NCBI RefSeq assembly: GCF_000721705.1
Contig: NZ_JOJL01000019.1
Location: forward strand, 57,450-121,449
Reading direction: 5' to 3'
DNA: 64,000 bases
Origin: Actinoplanes subtropicus
GTDB taxonomy: Bacteria > Actinomycetota > Actinomycetes > Mycobacteriales > Micromonosporaceae
Below the pieces are notes generated by a model. It saw only the letters and a list, made by a program, of their open reading frames with translations, did not search any database and had not been told where the DNA came from. The position numbers and the translations under genes are program-made. Positions 32,208 through 40,861 of the stretch are shown in pieces (position 1 is the stretch's first letter; the number at the start of each line of letters is the position of its first letter).

Positions 32208-33164
32208 GTGCCACACCCCCGCACGAGGCTGAGAGCACTCGTGGTCGCGGCGGCGGCGTTCGCGATCACGCTGACCGGCGCTCATGCCGCCAGCGCCGCG
32301 CCATCGACCGCCACGCAGCTCGACCAGCAGCAACGAGCCCTGGAAAAGGTCGTCGAGTCGTACGACGCGGCCAACATCAGTCTTACCAAGACCAAGTCGG
32401 ATCTGCAGAAGCTGAAGGCCTCGATCGGCCCGGCCAAGGCCGCGCTGGACCACGCCAGTTCCCAGATCGGCACCATTGCCTCGACCGCCTATCAACAAGG
32501 CCGGATCGGGCCGATGAGTGCGCTGCTGAGCGGCGACAGCAGCGATCTGATCGACAAGCTGGGTTACCTCGATCAGATCCAGCAGGCCAACCAGCACGAC
32601 ATCGACACCTACACCCAGACGACGCAGACCTTCACCCAACGCCAGGCCGAGTTGAATTCGACGCAGGCCAAGCTGACGGCGCAGGTCTCGAACCTCGCGG
32701 CGCAGAAGGCGAGCATCCAGGCGAAGATCGACTCGCTCAAGGCGAAGTCGAAGGCCGCGGGCCCGAGCAGCGAGACGTCGTCCGGCCCGAAGCAGGCGGC
32801 GCCGCACCTGGCCGGCTCCGCCGGCAAAGCGGTCGACTACGCGTATGCCCAGCAGGGTCACGCTTACCAGATCGATGGCACCGGGCCGGAATTCGACTGT
32901 TCCGGCCTGACCATGATGGCGTGGAAGGCGGCCGGCTACTCGCTGCCGCACAACGCCGCCGCACAGTGGAGCGCGGTGGCCCACATCAGCCGTTCCGAGC
33001 TGGCTGCGGGCGACCTGGTGTTCTACGACAACCTCGGGCACGTCGGCATCTACGTCGGCGGCAACCAGATCATCGACGCCGCGCACCCCGGTTCCGGCGG
33101 CGAGGTCGAGGTGCGATCGATCAACCGCGGTATGCCGATCTACGGCTACGGCCGGGTGACCTGA
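32208..33164 (+). CDS. secreted NlpC/P60 peptidoglycan endopeptidase
   Basis: The 318-residue wall hydrolase has a signal peptide (1-31), a long coiled coil (about 38-190: QLDQQQRALEKVVESYD ... QAKIDSLKAK), and a C-terminal NlpC/P60 domain (about 208-318) with catalytic Cys in DCSGLTMMAW and His in GHVGIYVG. It resembles RipA-type cell-separation enzymes. It is preceded by a c-di-AMP riboswitch and starts at GTG 32208. Confidence 0.92.
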   Translation: MPHPRTRLRALVVAAAAFAITLTGAHAASAAPSTATQLDQQQRALEKVVESYDAANISLTKTKSDLQKLKASIGPAKAALDHASSQIGTIASTAYQQGRIGPMSALLSGDSSDLIDKLGYLDQIQQANQHDIDTYTQTTQTFTQRQAELNSTQAKLTAQVSNLAAQKASIQAKIDSLKAKSKAAGPSSETSSGPKQAAPHLAGSAGKAVDYAYAQQGHAYQIDGTGPEFDCSGLTMMAWKAAGYSLPHNAAAQWSAVAHISRSELAAGDLVFYDNLGHVGIYVGGNQIIDAAHPGSGGEVEVRSINRGMPIYGYGRVT

Positions 33165-33191
33165 GCCATCACGTAGGTCAAAGGGCGCAAC

Positions 33192-33220
33192 GGGCCGGCA
33201 CCTGATCGAGGTGCCGGCCC
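33192..33220. terminator. hairpin terminator between convergent genes
   Basis: GGGCCGGCACCT (33192-33203) pairs perfectly with 33209-33220 around a 5-nt loop, followed by TTCCT. It ends the NlpC/P60 transcript and can act for the opposing gene at 33228. Confidence 0.8.
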
Positions 33221-33227
33221 TTCCTGC

Positions 33228-34877
33228 TCAGTCGCGGCGCCAGCGCAGCAGCAGACGATTGCGGGCACGCCCCCGCTGCCGGGGAATGACCGCCGTCCGG
33301 ATCATGCCGGCCGCCGTCGCCCGTGCCGCCGGCCCGAGATCGGGCGTCGCCTGCGCCAGCTCCGCGACCGACCGGCCGCCCGCTCGCCCGGCCACCTCCG
33401 CGAGCCGCCCGGTAACGATCGCCGCCACGTCCGCGCGCGCCGACGGGTCGATCCACGCCGTCACCACCAGCGCGAACAATGCCGCCTCGGTGACCCGGTC
33501 GAGCCCGCCACCGAGCAGGTCGAGCAGCAGCCGCCGGCGGCCCGACGGGAGCCAGGGCTCGTCGGCGCCGTGGTGCAGCAGCCCGAGGCAGGCCCAGATC
33601 TCCGCGGCCGCCACGTCGGCCGGCGGGTGGGCGAGCAGGGCGAGCAGGTCGTACGGCTGCACCATGATCAGCTGGACGGCGTCATCGTAGGCGGCCGGCG
33701 GGTGCGCCCAGGACAGCGACGCGACCTGGCGCAGCCGGCGCACCGCATCGGCCGAGGGTTCCGGGGCGGCCGGACCACCAGGGCCCGGCCGAACCGCGGC
33801 CGGATCACCCGAGCCCGCGCCCGAGCCCGCGCCCGAGCCCGAGCCCGCGCCCGAGCCCGCGCCCGGGCCGACCGCGCCCGACTCGCCCGCGCCTCGCTGG
33901 GGCAGGGGCGCCGCGGCCGGGGCGCCGCCCAGCCACGGGATCTCCCGGCAGCAGTCGGCCAGGTCGGTATGCTCGTGCGACTCGTCCGGGTGGTCGCGGA
34001 TGAAGTCGGCCAGCCGCACCAGGTGGGCGACGTCGCCGTCGGCGCGGTGCCGCAGCCGGTGCGCCGTGTGCACCGCGCAGTCGAACTCGGGGTCGCGCTC
34101 CAGGGCCCGGTCGACCCAGTTCAGCGCGTCGTCGAGGCGGCCGTGGTCGGCCAGGGTGCCGGCGATGTCCGCGTATACCGAGAGGTCGTCGGGGTCGTGC
34201 GCGACGGCCCGGCGCAGCGCGGCCAGCGCCTCCGCGACCCGGCCGGCGCTGCGGTACGCGTAGCCCAGCCAGATCTCCGCCAGTTTCGACGGCCGGGCCC
34301 GGGCGCCGCGGGCCGCCCAGTCGACCGCCAGCGTGGTCTCGCCGATCCGCCGGGCCAGCGCCGACCCGGCGCCGAGCAGCATCGCGTCATCCGGGTGGGC
34401 GTCTACCGCGTGCCGGGCGACGGTCAGATACGGCCGGAGGGTGTTGCGGGTGGCCGACGGCGCCGGATCGCCCACTGCGGTGCACAGCCGCATCAGGAGC
34501 TGGACGAGCAGGCCGGGCTCGATGCGCAGCGCCAGGCCCGGGTCGTCGACCCACGGCACGCCGGCCCAGTCGGCCCCCGGCGACCGGCCGCTCGCGGCGG
34601 CCAGCAGCGGCAGCGCGTCCTCGGGGTGGCCGGCCGCGGCGAGCAGGTGCGCGCGAGCCGCGAGCCCGCCGGCCGACACGTGCGGCGCGAGCGGGAAGAG
34701 GTCGAGGCCGCCGCCGGGCTGCGCCGCGAGCCGCCCGAGCAGTTCATGGGCCTCGGGCAGGGTGGGCGCGTGGGTCAGCGCTCCGGCGAGATGGTCGGCC
34801 GCCTGCTGCGGCTCGTCGCGTGCCAAAGCGGATCTTGCCTGTTTAAGGGCGCGGTCGGCGGCGCGGCGAACATCCAC
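33228..34877 (-). CDS. tetratricopeptide-repeat protein
   Basis: The 549-residue soluble protein has TPR-like helical pairs in its first 290 residues (QQAADHLAGALTHAPTLPEA, GRVAEALAALRRAVAHDPDD, GRLDDALNWVDRALERDPEF). A flexible GAGSGAGSG linker (about 325-355) joins a second helical domain of unknown type. No catalytic motif is visible. It probably mediates protein contacts. It faces the NlpC/P60 gene across the terminator. Confidence 0.75.
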   Translation of the reverse strand: MDVRRAADRALKQARSALARDEPQQAADHLAGALTHAPTLPEAHELLGRLAAQPGGGLDLFPLAPHVSAGGLAARAHLLAAAGHPEDALPLLAAASGRSPGADWAGVPWVDDPGLALRIEPGLLVQLLMRLCTAVGDPAPSATRNTLRPYLTVARHAVDAHPDDAMLLGAGSALARRIGETTLAVDWAARGARARPSKLAEIWLGYAYRSAGRVAEALAALRRAVAHDPDDLSVYADIAGTLADHGRLDDALNWVDRALERDPEFDCAVHTAHRLRHRADGDVAHLVRLADFIRDHPDESHEHTDLADCCREIPWLGGAPAAAPLPQRGAGESGAVGPGAGSGAGSGSGAGSGAGSGDPAAVRPGPGGPAAPEPSADAVRRLRQVASLSWAHPPAAYDDAVQLIMVQPYDLLALLAHPPADVAAAEIWACLGLLHHGADEPWLPSGRRRLLLDLLGGGLDRVTEAALFALVVTAWIDPSARADVAAIVTGRLAEVAGRAGGRSVAELAQATPDLGPAARATAAGMIRTAVIPRQRGRARNRLLLRWRRD

Positions 34878-35018
34878 GAACGAGAACAGTAGGCGAAGAG
34901 TGCCTCGAATGTCAGTACCCGCCCGTGCGCATTAGTGCTCGAAACGTTGACTCTGTAAGCTACTTCTTGCAAGACTGCGCAGGAACTGCGCGAGAAGCGC
35001 TCAACAGGGGAGGAACGC

Positions 35019-36077
35019 GTGGTGCAACGAGGCCAGGGAATGGCGGCGGACATCGCGGAACAACCGGCAGGATTCGCCCGGCTTCTGGACGGTCCGCACG
35101 CGTCCGCCATCGCCGAGGTGGCGGCGGAGGTGGCCCGGCGGCGGCCGCGGAATGTGATGTTCGTTGCCCGGGGCACCTCCGACCATGCCGCCCTCTACGG
35201 CGCGTACCTCAGCGAGATCCGGCTGGGCCTGCCGGTGGCCAGCGCGTCGCCGAGCGCGATCACGCTGTACGGCGCCCGGCCCGACTTCACCGACACGCTG
35301 GTGATCGGGGTCAGCCAGAGCGGCGGCTCGCCCGACCTCACCGGGGTGCTCAGCGCGGCCCGGGAGACCGGCGGCCTGACCCTCGCGGTCACCAACAACC
35401 CCGACTCGCCGCTCGCCCGGGCGGCCGAGCTGTCGATCGACGTCGCCGCCGGGCACGAGCGGGCGGTCGCGGCCACCAAGTCGTACACGGCCGAGCTGCT
35501 CGCCCTGCTGGTGCTGGTCGAGGGGGTGCGGGCCGGCGACGGCAAGCTGCCGGCCGAGGAGCGGGCGGCGCTGGACAAGCTGCCCCAGCTCGCCGAGGAC
35601 GCGCTGGCCGATCCGGCCGCCGACGCGCTGGCCCAGCGGTACCGGTTCGCCTCCCGGATGGTGACGACCGGGCGGGGGTACGCGTACCCCACCGCCCGCG
35701 AGGCCGCCCTCAAGCTGATGGAGACCTCGTACCTGCCCGCCCTGTCCTTCTCCGGCGCCGACCTGCTGCACGGCCCGCTCGCGATGACCGACCCGGACGT
35801 GCCGGTGCTGGCCGTGGTCGGCGACGGCCCGGGCGGCCGGTCGATGCGCGACGTGGTCAACCGGCTCGCCGAGCGCCGCGCCGACGTGGTCACCGTCGGC
35901 GCCTCGGACGTGCCGGGCGCCGCCGGCCGGCTGGCCGTGCCCGCGGTCGCCGACGAGCGGCACAGCGCGCTGCTCGACATCCTGCCGCTGCAGAAGCTCG
36001 CCCTGGCGCTCGCGCTGGCCCGCGGCGAGGACCCCGACGCGCCGCGTGGACTCAAGAAGGTAACCACGACCCTGTAG
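35019..36077 (+). CDS. SIS-domain sugar-phosphate isomerase/deaminase (GlmS-like, no glutaminase)
   Basis: The 352-residue protein has two SIS domains (about 40-180 and 210-340): VMFVARGTSDHAALYGAYLS, VIGVSQSGGSPDLTGVLSAA, VAATKSYTAELLAL, EAALKLMETSYLPALSFSGADLLHGP. These correspond to the isomerase half of glucosamine-6-phosphate synthase; the N-terminal glutaminase domain is absent. It is likely an amino-sugar deaminase/isomerase of the NagB-II type. AGGGGAGGA upstream supports GTG 35019 or 35022. Confidence 0.82.
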   Translation: MVQRGQGMAADIAEQPAGFARLLDGPHASAIAEVAAEVARRRPRNVMFVARGTSDHAALYGAYLSEIRLGLPVASASPSAITLYGARPDFTDTLVIGVSQSGGSPDLTGVLSAARETGGLTLAVTNNPDSPLARAAELSIDVAAGHERAVAATKSYTAELLALLVLVEGVRAGDGKLPAEERAALDKLPQLAEDALADPAADALAQRYRFASRMVTTGRGYAYPTAREAALKLMETSYLPALSFSGADLLHGPLAMTDPDVPVLAVVGDGPGGRSMRDVVNRLAERRADVVTVGASDVPGAAGRLAVPAVADERHSALLDILPLQKLALALALARGEDPDAPRGLKKVTTTL

Positions 36078-36086
36078 AAAAGAAGC

Positions 36087-37634
36087 GTGTCCACCCTGCG
36101 CGATCTGGCCGAGGAGCACACCGGCCTCGGCCCCGCCGACATCGACCACCTGCACCGGCTCGCCGGTGACTGGCAGCTGCTGTCCGACCTGTCCTTCGCC
36201 GACCTGCTGATGTGGGTGCCGGTCCGGGCCGAGCCGGGCAAGCCGCGCGACTTCCTCTGCGTGGCCCAGGTGCGGCCGACGACGGCGCCCACGGCGTACC
36301 AGGACGACCAGGTCGGCAAGATCGTCGGCGGGCCGGAGGTGGCCCATCTGGACATCGCCTTCACCCAGGAACGCATCTGGCGGGAGGGCGACCCGGTCTG
36401 GTATGGCGACACCCCCGCCCGGCACGAGGCGATCCCGGTACGCCTGCGCGACCAGCACGACCGCGAGGAGGGCTGGAGCGAGGTCATCGCGGTGATCGGC
36501 CGGGACACCAACCTGTCCACCGCGCGCACGCCCAGCCAGCTCGAGCTCAACTACCTGACCACGGCCGACGACCTGGCCCAGATGGTGGCCGACGGCACCT
36601 TCCCGCCGCCCCGGCACCCGGGGGAGACCACCTCGGCGCCGCGGGTGGGCGACGGGCTGATCCGGCTCGACGCCGGCGGCAAGGTCACCTACGCCAGTCC
36701 GAATGCGCAGTCCGCGTACCGCCGGCTCGGTTTCAACGCGCACCTGGTCGGCGAGGAACTGGCGACGCTGACCAGCCGGCTGGCGGCCGACCCGCTGGAG
36801 GGCACCGACACCGCGGAGCGGATCCTGTCCGCGCTGCGCGGCGAGTTCCCGCCCCGGCAGGAGGTCGAGGCCCGGGGCGCGACCATGCTGACCCGGGCGC
36901 TGCCGCTGCTGCCCGCCGGGGTGCCGATCGGCGCGCTGGTGCTGGTCCGCGACGTCACCGAGGTGCGCCGCCGGGACCGCGCCCTGATGACCAAGGACGC
37001 CACGATCCGGGAGATCCACCACCGGGTGAAGAACAACCTGCAGACCGTGGCCGCGCTGCTGCGCCTGCAGGCCCGCCGGGTGGACGCGCCGGAGGCCCGG
37101 ATGGCGCTGCAGGAATCGGTGCGCCGGGTCGCCTCGATCGCGCTGGTGCACGAGACGCTATCGATGTCCAGCGACGAGGCGGTCGAGTTCGACGGGATCG
37201 TCGACCGGGTGGCCAGCGCCGCCACCGAGGTCGCGGCGACCAGCATCGCGGTCAAGATGCGCCGGGAGGGCACCTTCGGGGTGCTGCCCGCCGAGATCGC
37301 CACGTCGCTGGTGATGGTGCTCAACGAGCTGCTGATCAACGCGGTCGAGCACGGCTTCCCGGCGCCCGAAGAGGATGCCGAGCCGATCGAGACGCGGACG
37401 GATCCGGCCGAGGTCGTCGTCTCCGCGCATCGTTTCCGCAAGCAGTTGCACGTGACGGTGGCCGACAACGGGCAGGGCCTGCCGCCCGGGTTCGTCGCCG
37501 ACGCCAGCGGGCGGCTGGGCCTGCAGATCGTCCGGGCGCTGGCCACCGGCGAGCTGCGCGGCAGCATCGAGCTGCGCAACCGGGCCGGCGGCGGGACCGA
37601 AGCGGTCCTCGTCGTGCCGCTCGCCAAGCGTTAG
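36087..37634 (+). CDS. pdtaS: PdtaS-type cytosolic sensor histidine kinase
   Basis: The 515-residue kinase has an N-terminal GAF_4-like domain (about 5-160), a PAS-like region (about 190-300), a HisKA_2 segment with phosphoacceptor His in IREIHHRVKNNLQTV near residue 312, and a HATPase (LVMVLNELLINAVEHGF, VADNGQGLPPGF, GRLGLQIVRALATGEL). The order matches PdtaS, which signals to the ANTAR-domain RNA-binding regulator PdtaR. No pdtaR is in the window. Confidence 0.9.
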   Translation: MSTLRDLAEEHTGLGPADIDHLHRLAGDWQLLSDLSFADLLMWVPVRAEPGKPRDFLCVAQVRPTTAPTAYQDDQVGKIVGGPEVAHLDIAFTQERIWREGDPVWYGDTPARHEAIPVRLRDQHDREEGWSEVIAVIGRDTNLSTARTPSQLELNYLTTADDLAQMVADGTFPPPRHPGETTSAPRVGDGLIRLDAGGKVTYASPNAQSAYRRLGFNAHLVGEELATLTSRLAADPLEGTDTAERILSALRGEFPPRQEVEARGATMLTRALPLLPAGVPIGALVLVRDVTEVRRRDRALMTKDATIREIHHRVKNNLQTVAALLRLQARRVDAPEARMALQESVRRVASIALVHETLSMSSDEAVEFDGIVDRVASAATEVAATSIAVKMRREGTFGVLPAEIATSLVMVLNELLINAVEHGFPAPEEDAEPIETRTDPAEVVVSAHRFRKQLHVTVADNGQGLPPGFVADASGRLGLQIVRALATGELRGSIELRNRAGGGTEAVLVVPLAKR

Positions 37635-37919
37635 GTGACGGGCGGGCGGACGAAGAGGGCGATCGTGAAGCCGCCGACCCGCCAGGTGACGAGCTGGTCG
37701 TAACGGGACCAGGACGCCGTCGATGTTCCGGCCGAGCGCGAAGATCTCCGGCACGGTCCGGGTGGCCGCGCTCGAACTCGCGATCTCGTCCCGCCAGGGC
37801 TGCGGCCGGGCCGCCTCCCAGCTCACCACCAGCCAGGTCGCGACGACCGGCACCAGCCAGCAGATCTGGTCGCGCATCCAGCCGGGAGCCAGGCGCCGGG
37901 GGAGCCGCACGGTGGTCAC
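37631..37919 (-). pseudogene. collapsed membrane mannosyltransferase-like gene
   Basis: From GTG 37919, residues such as WMRDQICWLVPVVATWLVV and PQPWRDEIASSSAATR, then FALGRNIDG, match the N-terminus of actinomycete GT39/GT87-like membrane glycosyltransferases (WRDE is the catalytic loop). After GVLVP near 37703, a different frame reads YDQLVTWRVGGFTIALFVRP and stops at 37631, like the C-terminus of the same family. About 400 central residues are missing, so an internal deletion has fused the two ends out of frame. Its stop overlaps the pdtaS stop. Confidence 0.65.
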
Positions 37920-38034
37920 GGGGGACAACAGTGGCAGGCGTCGCTGTGCGCCTGGCGAGGGTGTGCTGGTACGCACACTCCCGGAATCTGGACCGCACTG
38001 GCCGAGAATGCCGGGCCGTGAGAGGCTTACCGAC

Positions 38035-38121
38035 ATGACCGCTGCCGTTGACCGCCGCTTCGTGGCCCGCCGCCACGTGGATTACGGCCGTGTCCGCAGC
38101 GCGATGTGTCCGGCTTACTGA
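38035..38121 (+). CDS. putative cysteine-responsive leader peptide of the sulfur operon
   Basis: This 28-codon ORF starts at ATG 38035, 9 bp after GAGAGG. Its product ends in RRHVDYGRVRSAMCPAY. The RRHxDxGRxxSAxC pattern is that of the short leader peptides seen before sulfur-assimilation genes in actinomycetes, where ribosome stalling at a terminal Cys codon is thought to sense cysteine supply. The sulfite reductase gene begins 136 bp downstream. Confidence 0.75.
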   Translation: MTAAVDRRFVARRHVDYGRVRSAMCPAY

Positions 38122-38256
38122 CGCCGCCCGATATGAGTTCGGGCGCGAGACGCGGCCGGCACTCTCCTGACACAGTCGTCACGAGCCTCACAGGTGCCGT
38201 GAGCGTCGCAGTGCATGCAAAAACCTGCGCCCACGAAAACCCGGAGGACCGCCGAC

Positions 38257-39951
38257 ATGGCGCCCAGCAGCACCCCAGCTACGCCGACCGCCCGCCCCCG
38301 CAAGGCGCGCGGCGAGGGCCAGTGGGCGCTCGGACACCGCGAGCCGCTCAACCCCAATGAGCGCAGCAAGAAGGACGACAACCCGCTGAACGTCCGCGCG
38401 CGGATCGAGAACATCTACGCGCACCGCGGGTTCGACTCGATCGACCCGGCCGACCTGCGCGGCCGGTTCCGCTGGTGGGGGCTCTACACCCAGCGCAAGG
38501 CGGGGATCGACGGCGGCCGGACGGCCGTGCTCGAGCCCGAGGAGCTGGAAGACAAGTTCTTCATGCTTCGCGTACGGATCGACGGAGGGGCGCTCGACCT
38601 CGATCAGCTTCGTACCATCGCCGGGATCGCCCAGGAGTTCGCCCGGGACTCCGCCGACATCACCGACCGGCAGAACATCCAGCTGCACTGGATCCGGGTC
38701 GAGGACGTGCCGGAGATCTGGCGCCGGCTCGAGGCGGTCGGCCTGCAGACCACCGAGGCCTGCGGCGACTGCCCCCGGGTGGTGCTGGGCAGCCCGGTGG
38801 CCGGCATCTCGACCGACGAGGTGCTCGACGCCACCCCGGCCATCGACGAGATCCTGAAGCGCTACATCGGCGACCCGAAGTACTCGAACCTGCCGCGCAA
38901 GTTCAAGACCACGATCGGCTGGCTGGCCGACACCCCGTACCAGGCGAACGACATCGCGCTGATCGGCGTGGTCCACCCCGAGTACGGCCCCGGCTTCGAC
39001 CTCTGGGTCGGCGGCGGCCTGTCCACCAACCCGCGGCTGGCTGAGCGGCTCGGCGCCTGGATCCCGCTGGCGGAGATCCCGGACGTCTGGGAGGGTGTCG
39101 TCAGCATCTTCCGCGACTACGGCTACCGCCGGCTGCGGCACCGCGCCCGGCTGAAGTTCCTGCTCGCCGACTGGGGCGTGGCGAAGTTCCGCGAGGTGCT
39201 CGAGAAGGAGTACCTGGGCCGCGCGCTGATCGACGGCCCGGCGCCCGACCTGCCCGAGAAGGCGATCGACCACATCGGCGTGCACAAGCAGCGGGACGGG
39301 CTCAACTACGTGGGCGCGACGCCGGTGGTCGGGCGCTCGTCCGGCACCCAACTGGCCCGGCTGGCGGACCTGGTCGAGCGGCACGGGTCGGCGCGGGTGC
39401 GGCTCACCCCGTACCAGAAGCTCCTGGTCCTCGATGTTGCCGACGACCAGGTGGAGTCGCTGGTCACCGGGTTGCGCGGGATCGGCCTGGAGGCCCGGCC
39501 GTCCAGCTGGCGGCGGGGCACGATGGCCTGCACCGGCATCGAGTACTGCAAGCTCGCGATCGTCGAGACCAAGAAGCGCGGCGAGGACCTCGTGTCCCGG
39601 CTCGAGCAGCGGCTCGGCGACTTCGACACGGACATCTCGATCAACATCAACGGTTGCCCGAACGCCTGTGCCCGCACCCAGGTCGCCGACATCGGCCTCA
39701 AGGGCCAGCTGGTGATGAACGCCGACGGCGAGCAGGTCGAGGGCTTCCAGATCCACCTGGGCGGCGCGCTGGGCATGGCCAAGGGCGAGACCGCCGGCTT
39801 CGGCCGCAAGGTCCGCGGCCTCAAGGCCACCGCCGAAGAGCTTCCCGGGTACGTGGAGCGCCTCGCCACCAACTACCTGGCCGACCGGTCGTCGGCGCAG
39901 GAGTCCTTCGCCAACTGGGTGGTTCGCGCGGACGAGGAGCTCGTCAAATGA
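38257..39951 (+). CDS. sir: ferredoxin-type assimilatory sulfite (or nitrite) reductase
   Basis: The 564-residue enzyme reduces sulfite to sulfide by six electrons. It contains two ferredoxin-like halves, the siroheme/[4Fe-4S] ligands in TMACTGIEYCKLAI and NINGCPNACARTQ, and substrate-site basic residues (TDRQNIQLHWI, LPRKFKT). Nitrite reductases share these motifs, but the following APS reductase and the leader peptide point to sulfite. CGGAGGA lies 9 bp before ATG 38257. It overlaps the next gene by ATGA. Confidence 0.9.
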   Translation: MAPSSTPATPTARPRKARGEGQWALGHREPLNPNERSKKDDNPLNVRARIENIYAHRGFDSIDPADLRGRFRWWGLYTQRKAGIDGGRTAVLEPEELEDKFFMLRVRIDGGALDLDQLRTIAGIAQEFARDSADITDRQNIQLHWIRVEDVPEIWRRLEAVGLQTTEACGDCPRVVLGSPVAGISTDEVLDATPAIDEILKRYIGDPKYSNLPRKFKTTIGWLADTPYQANDIALIGVVHPEYGPGFDLWVGGGLSTNPRLAERLGAWIPLAEIPDVWEGVVSIFRDYGYRRLRHRARLKFLLADWGVAKFREVLEKEYLGRALIDGPAPDLPEKAIDHIGVHKQRDGLNYVGATPVVGRSSGTQLARLADLVERHGSARVRLTPYQKLLVLDVADDQVESLVTGLRGIGLEARPSSWRRGTMACTGIEYCKLAIVETKKRGEDLVSRLEQRLGDFDTDISININGCPNACARTQVADIGLKGQLVMNADGEQVEGFQIHLGGALGMAKGETAGFGRKVRGLKATAEELPGYVERLATNYLADRSSAQESFANWVVRADEELVK

Positions 39952-40106
39952 GCGACGCCCGGTCGACGCCCCTCTACTGCCCCTACTGCGGGGAAGAGGA
40001 CCTCTATCCCAACGAGGCTTCGCACGGCGCGTGGGAGTGCCACTCCTGCGCCCGCGTTTTCACGGTCAAGTTCAACGGGTTGCTGTCCAAGGGAGCTAAC
40101 CGATGA
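39948..40106 (+). CDS. 52-residue zinc-ribbon protein of the sulfur operon
   Basis: The small protein contains YCPYCGEED and ECHSCARVF, two CxxC knuckles that form a zinc ribbon or rubredoxin-like fold. It overlaps both neighbours by 4 bp (ATGA at each end), so it is translated as part of the operon. Similar tiny proteins sit between sir and cysH in other actinomycetes; a role as assembly or electron-transfer helper is only inferred. Confidence 0.82.
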   Translation: MSDARSTPLYCPYCGEEDLYPNEASHGAWECHSCARVFTVKFNGLLSKGANR

Positions 40107-40861
40107 CCATCGTGGCCGCCACCTCTCTCAACCTCGTCAGCCTCGGCTCGGAAAAAACAGAGCCGGGCCGCCGTACGCGGGACGAGCTCGAAGCCCTGGC
40201 CCGCGACGCCGCCGCCGCGCTCGAGGGCGCCCCGGCCGAGCGGATCGCCAAGTGGGCGACCGACACGTTCGGCGCGCGGTTCTGCGTGACGAGCTCAATG
40301 GCCGACGCCGTCGTGGCCCACCTGTTCTCCCGGGTCTCCCCGGGCGTCGACGTGGTCTTCCTCGACACCGGCCTGCACTTCCCGGAGACGCTCAAGGTGC
40401 GCGACACCGTCGCCGCCACCATGGACGTCAACGTCCGCTCGATCCGTCCGCGGCTGACCGTGGGCCAGCAGGACGGCGAGTTCGGCCCCCGGCTGTTCGC
40501 CCGCAACCCCGACGAGTGCTGCTTCCTGCGCAAGGTGGAGCCGCTCGAGCGGGCCCTGACCGAGTACGACGCCTGGGCCACCGGCCTGCGCCGTGACGAG
40601 TCGCCGACCCGCGCCAACACGCCGGTCGTCGCCTTCGACGCGAAGAAGGGCAAGGTCAAGGTCAACCCGATCGCGGCCTGGAGCCAGGCCGACGTGGACC
40701 GCTACATCAGCCGGTGGAACGTGCCGGTCAACGAGCTGTTCAAGAAGGGGTACGGCTCGATCGGCTGCTGGCCGTGCACCCGGCGGACCAAGGCCGGCGA
40801 GGACCCGCGCGCGGGCCGCTGGGCGATGTTCGAGAAGACCGAATGCGGCCTGCACGTCTGA
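40103..40861 (+). CDS. cysH: APS reductase (thioredoxin-dependent, [4Fe-4S])
   Basis: The 252-residue enzyme reduces adenylyl sulfate to sulfite. The substrate loop has TSSMADAVVAHL, and the cluster-binding cysteine pairs are in DECCFLRK and GCWPCTRR. Their presence identifies the APS rather than the PAPS type. The catalytic Cys lies in the C-terminal KTECGLH. It overlaps the zinc-ribbon gene and the following chelatase gene. Confidence 0.93.
   Translation: MTIVAATSLNLVSLGSEKTEPGRRTRDELEALARDAAAALEGAPAERIAKWATDTFGARFCVTSSMADAVVAHLFSRVSPGVDVVFLDTGLHFPETLKVRDTVAATMDVNVRSIRPRLTVGQQDGEFGPRLFARNPDECCFLRKVEPLERALTEYDAWATGLRRDESPTRANTPVVAFDAKKGKVKVNPIAAWSQADVDRYISRWNVPVNELFKKGYGSIGCWPCTRRTKAGEDPRAGRWAMFEKTECGLHV

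Noticed and set aside
33800..33880. GAGCCCGCGCC tandem repeats
   Set aside because: They encode the Gly/Ala/Ser linker of the TPR protein and need no other explanation.
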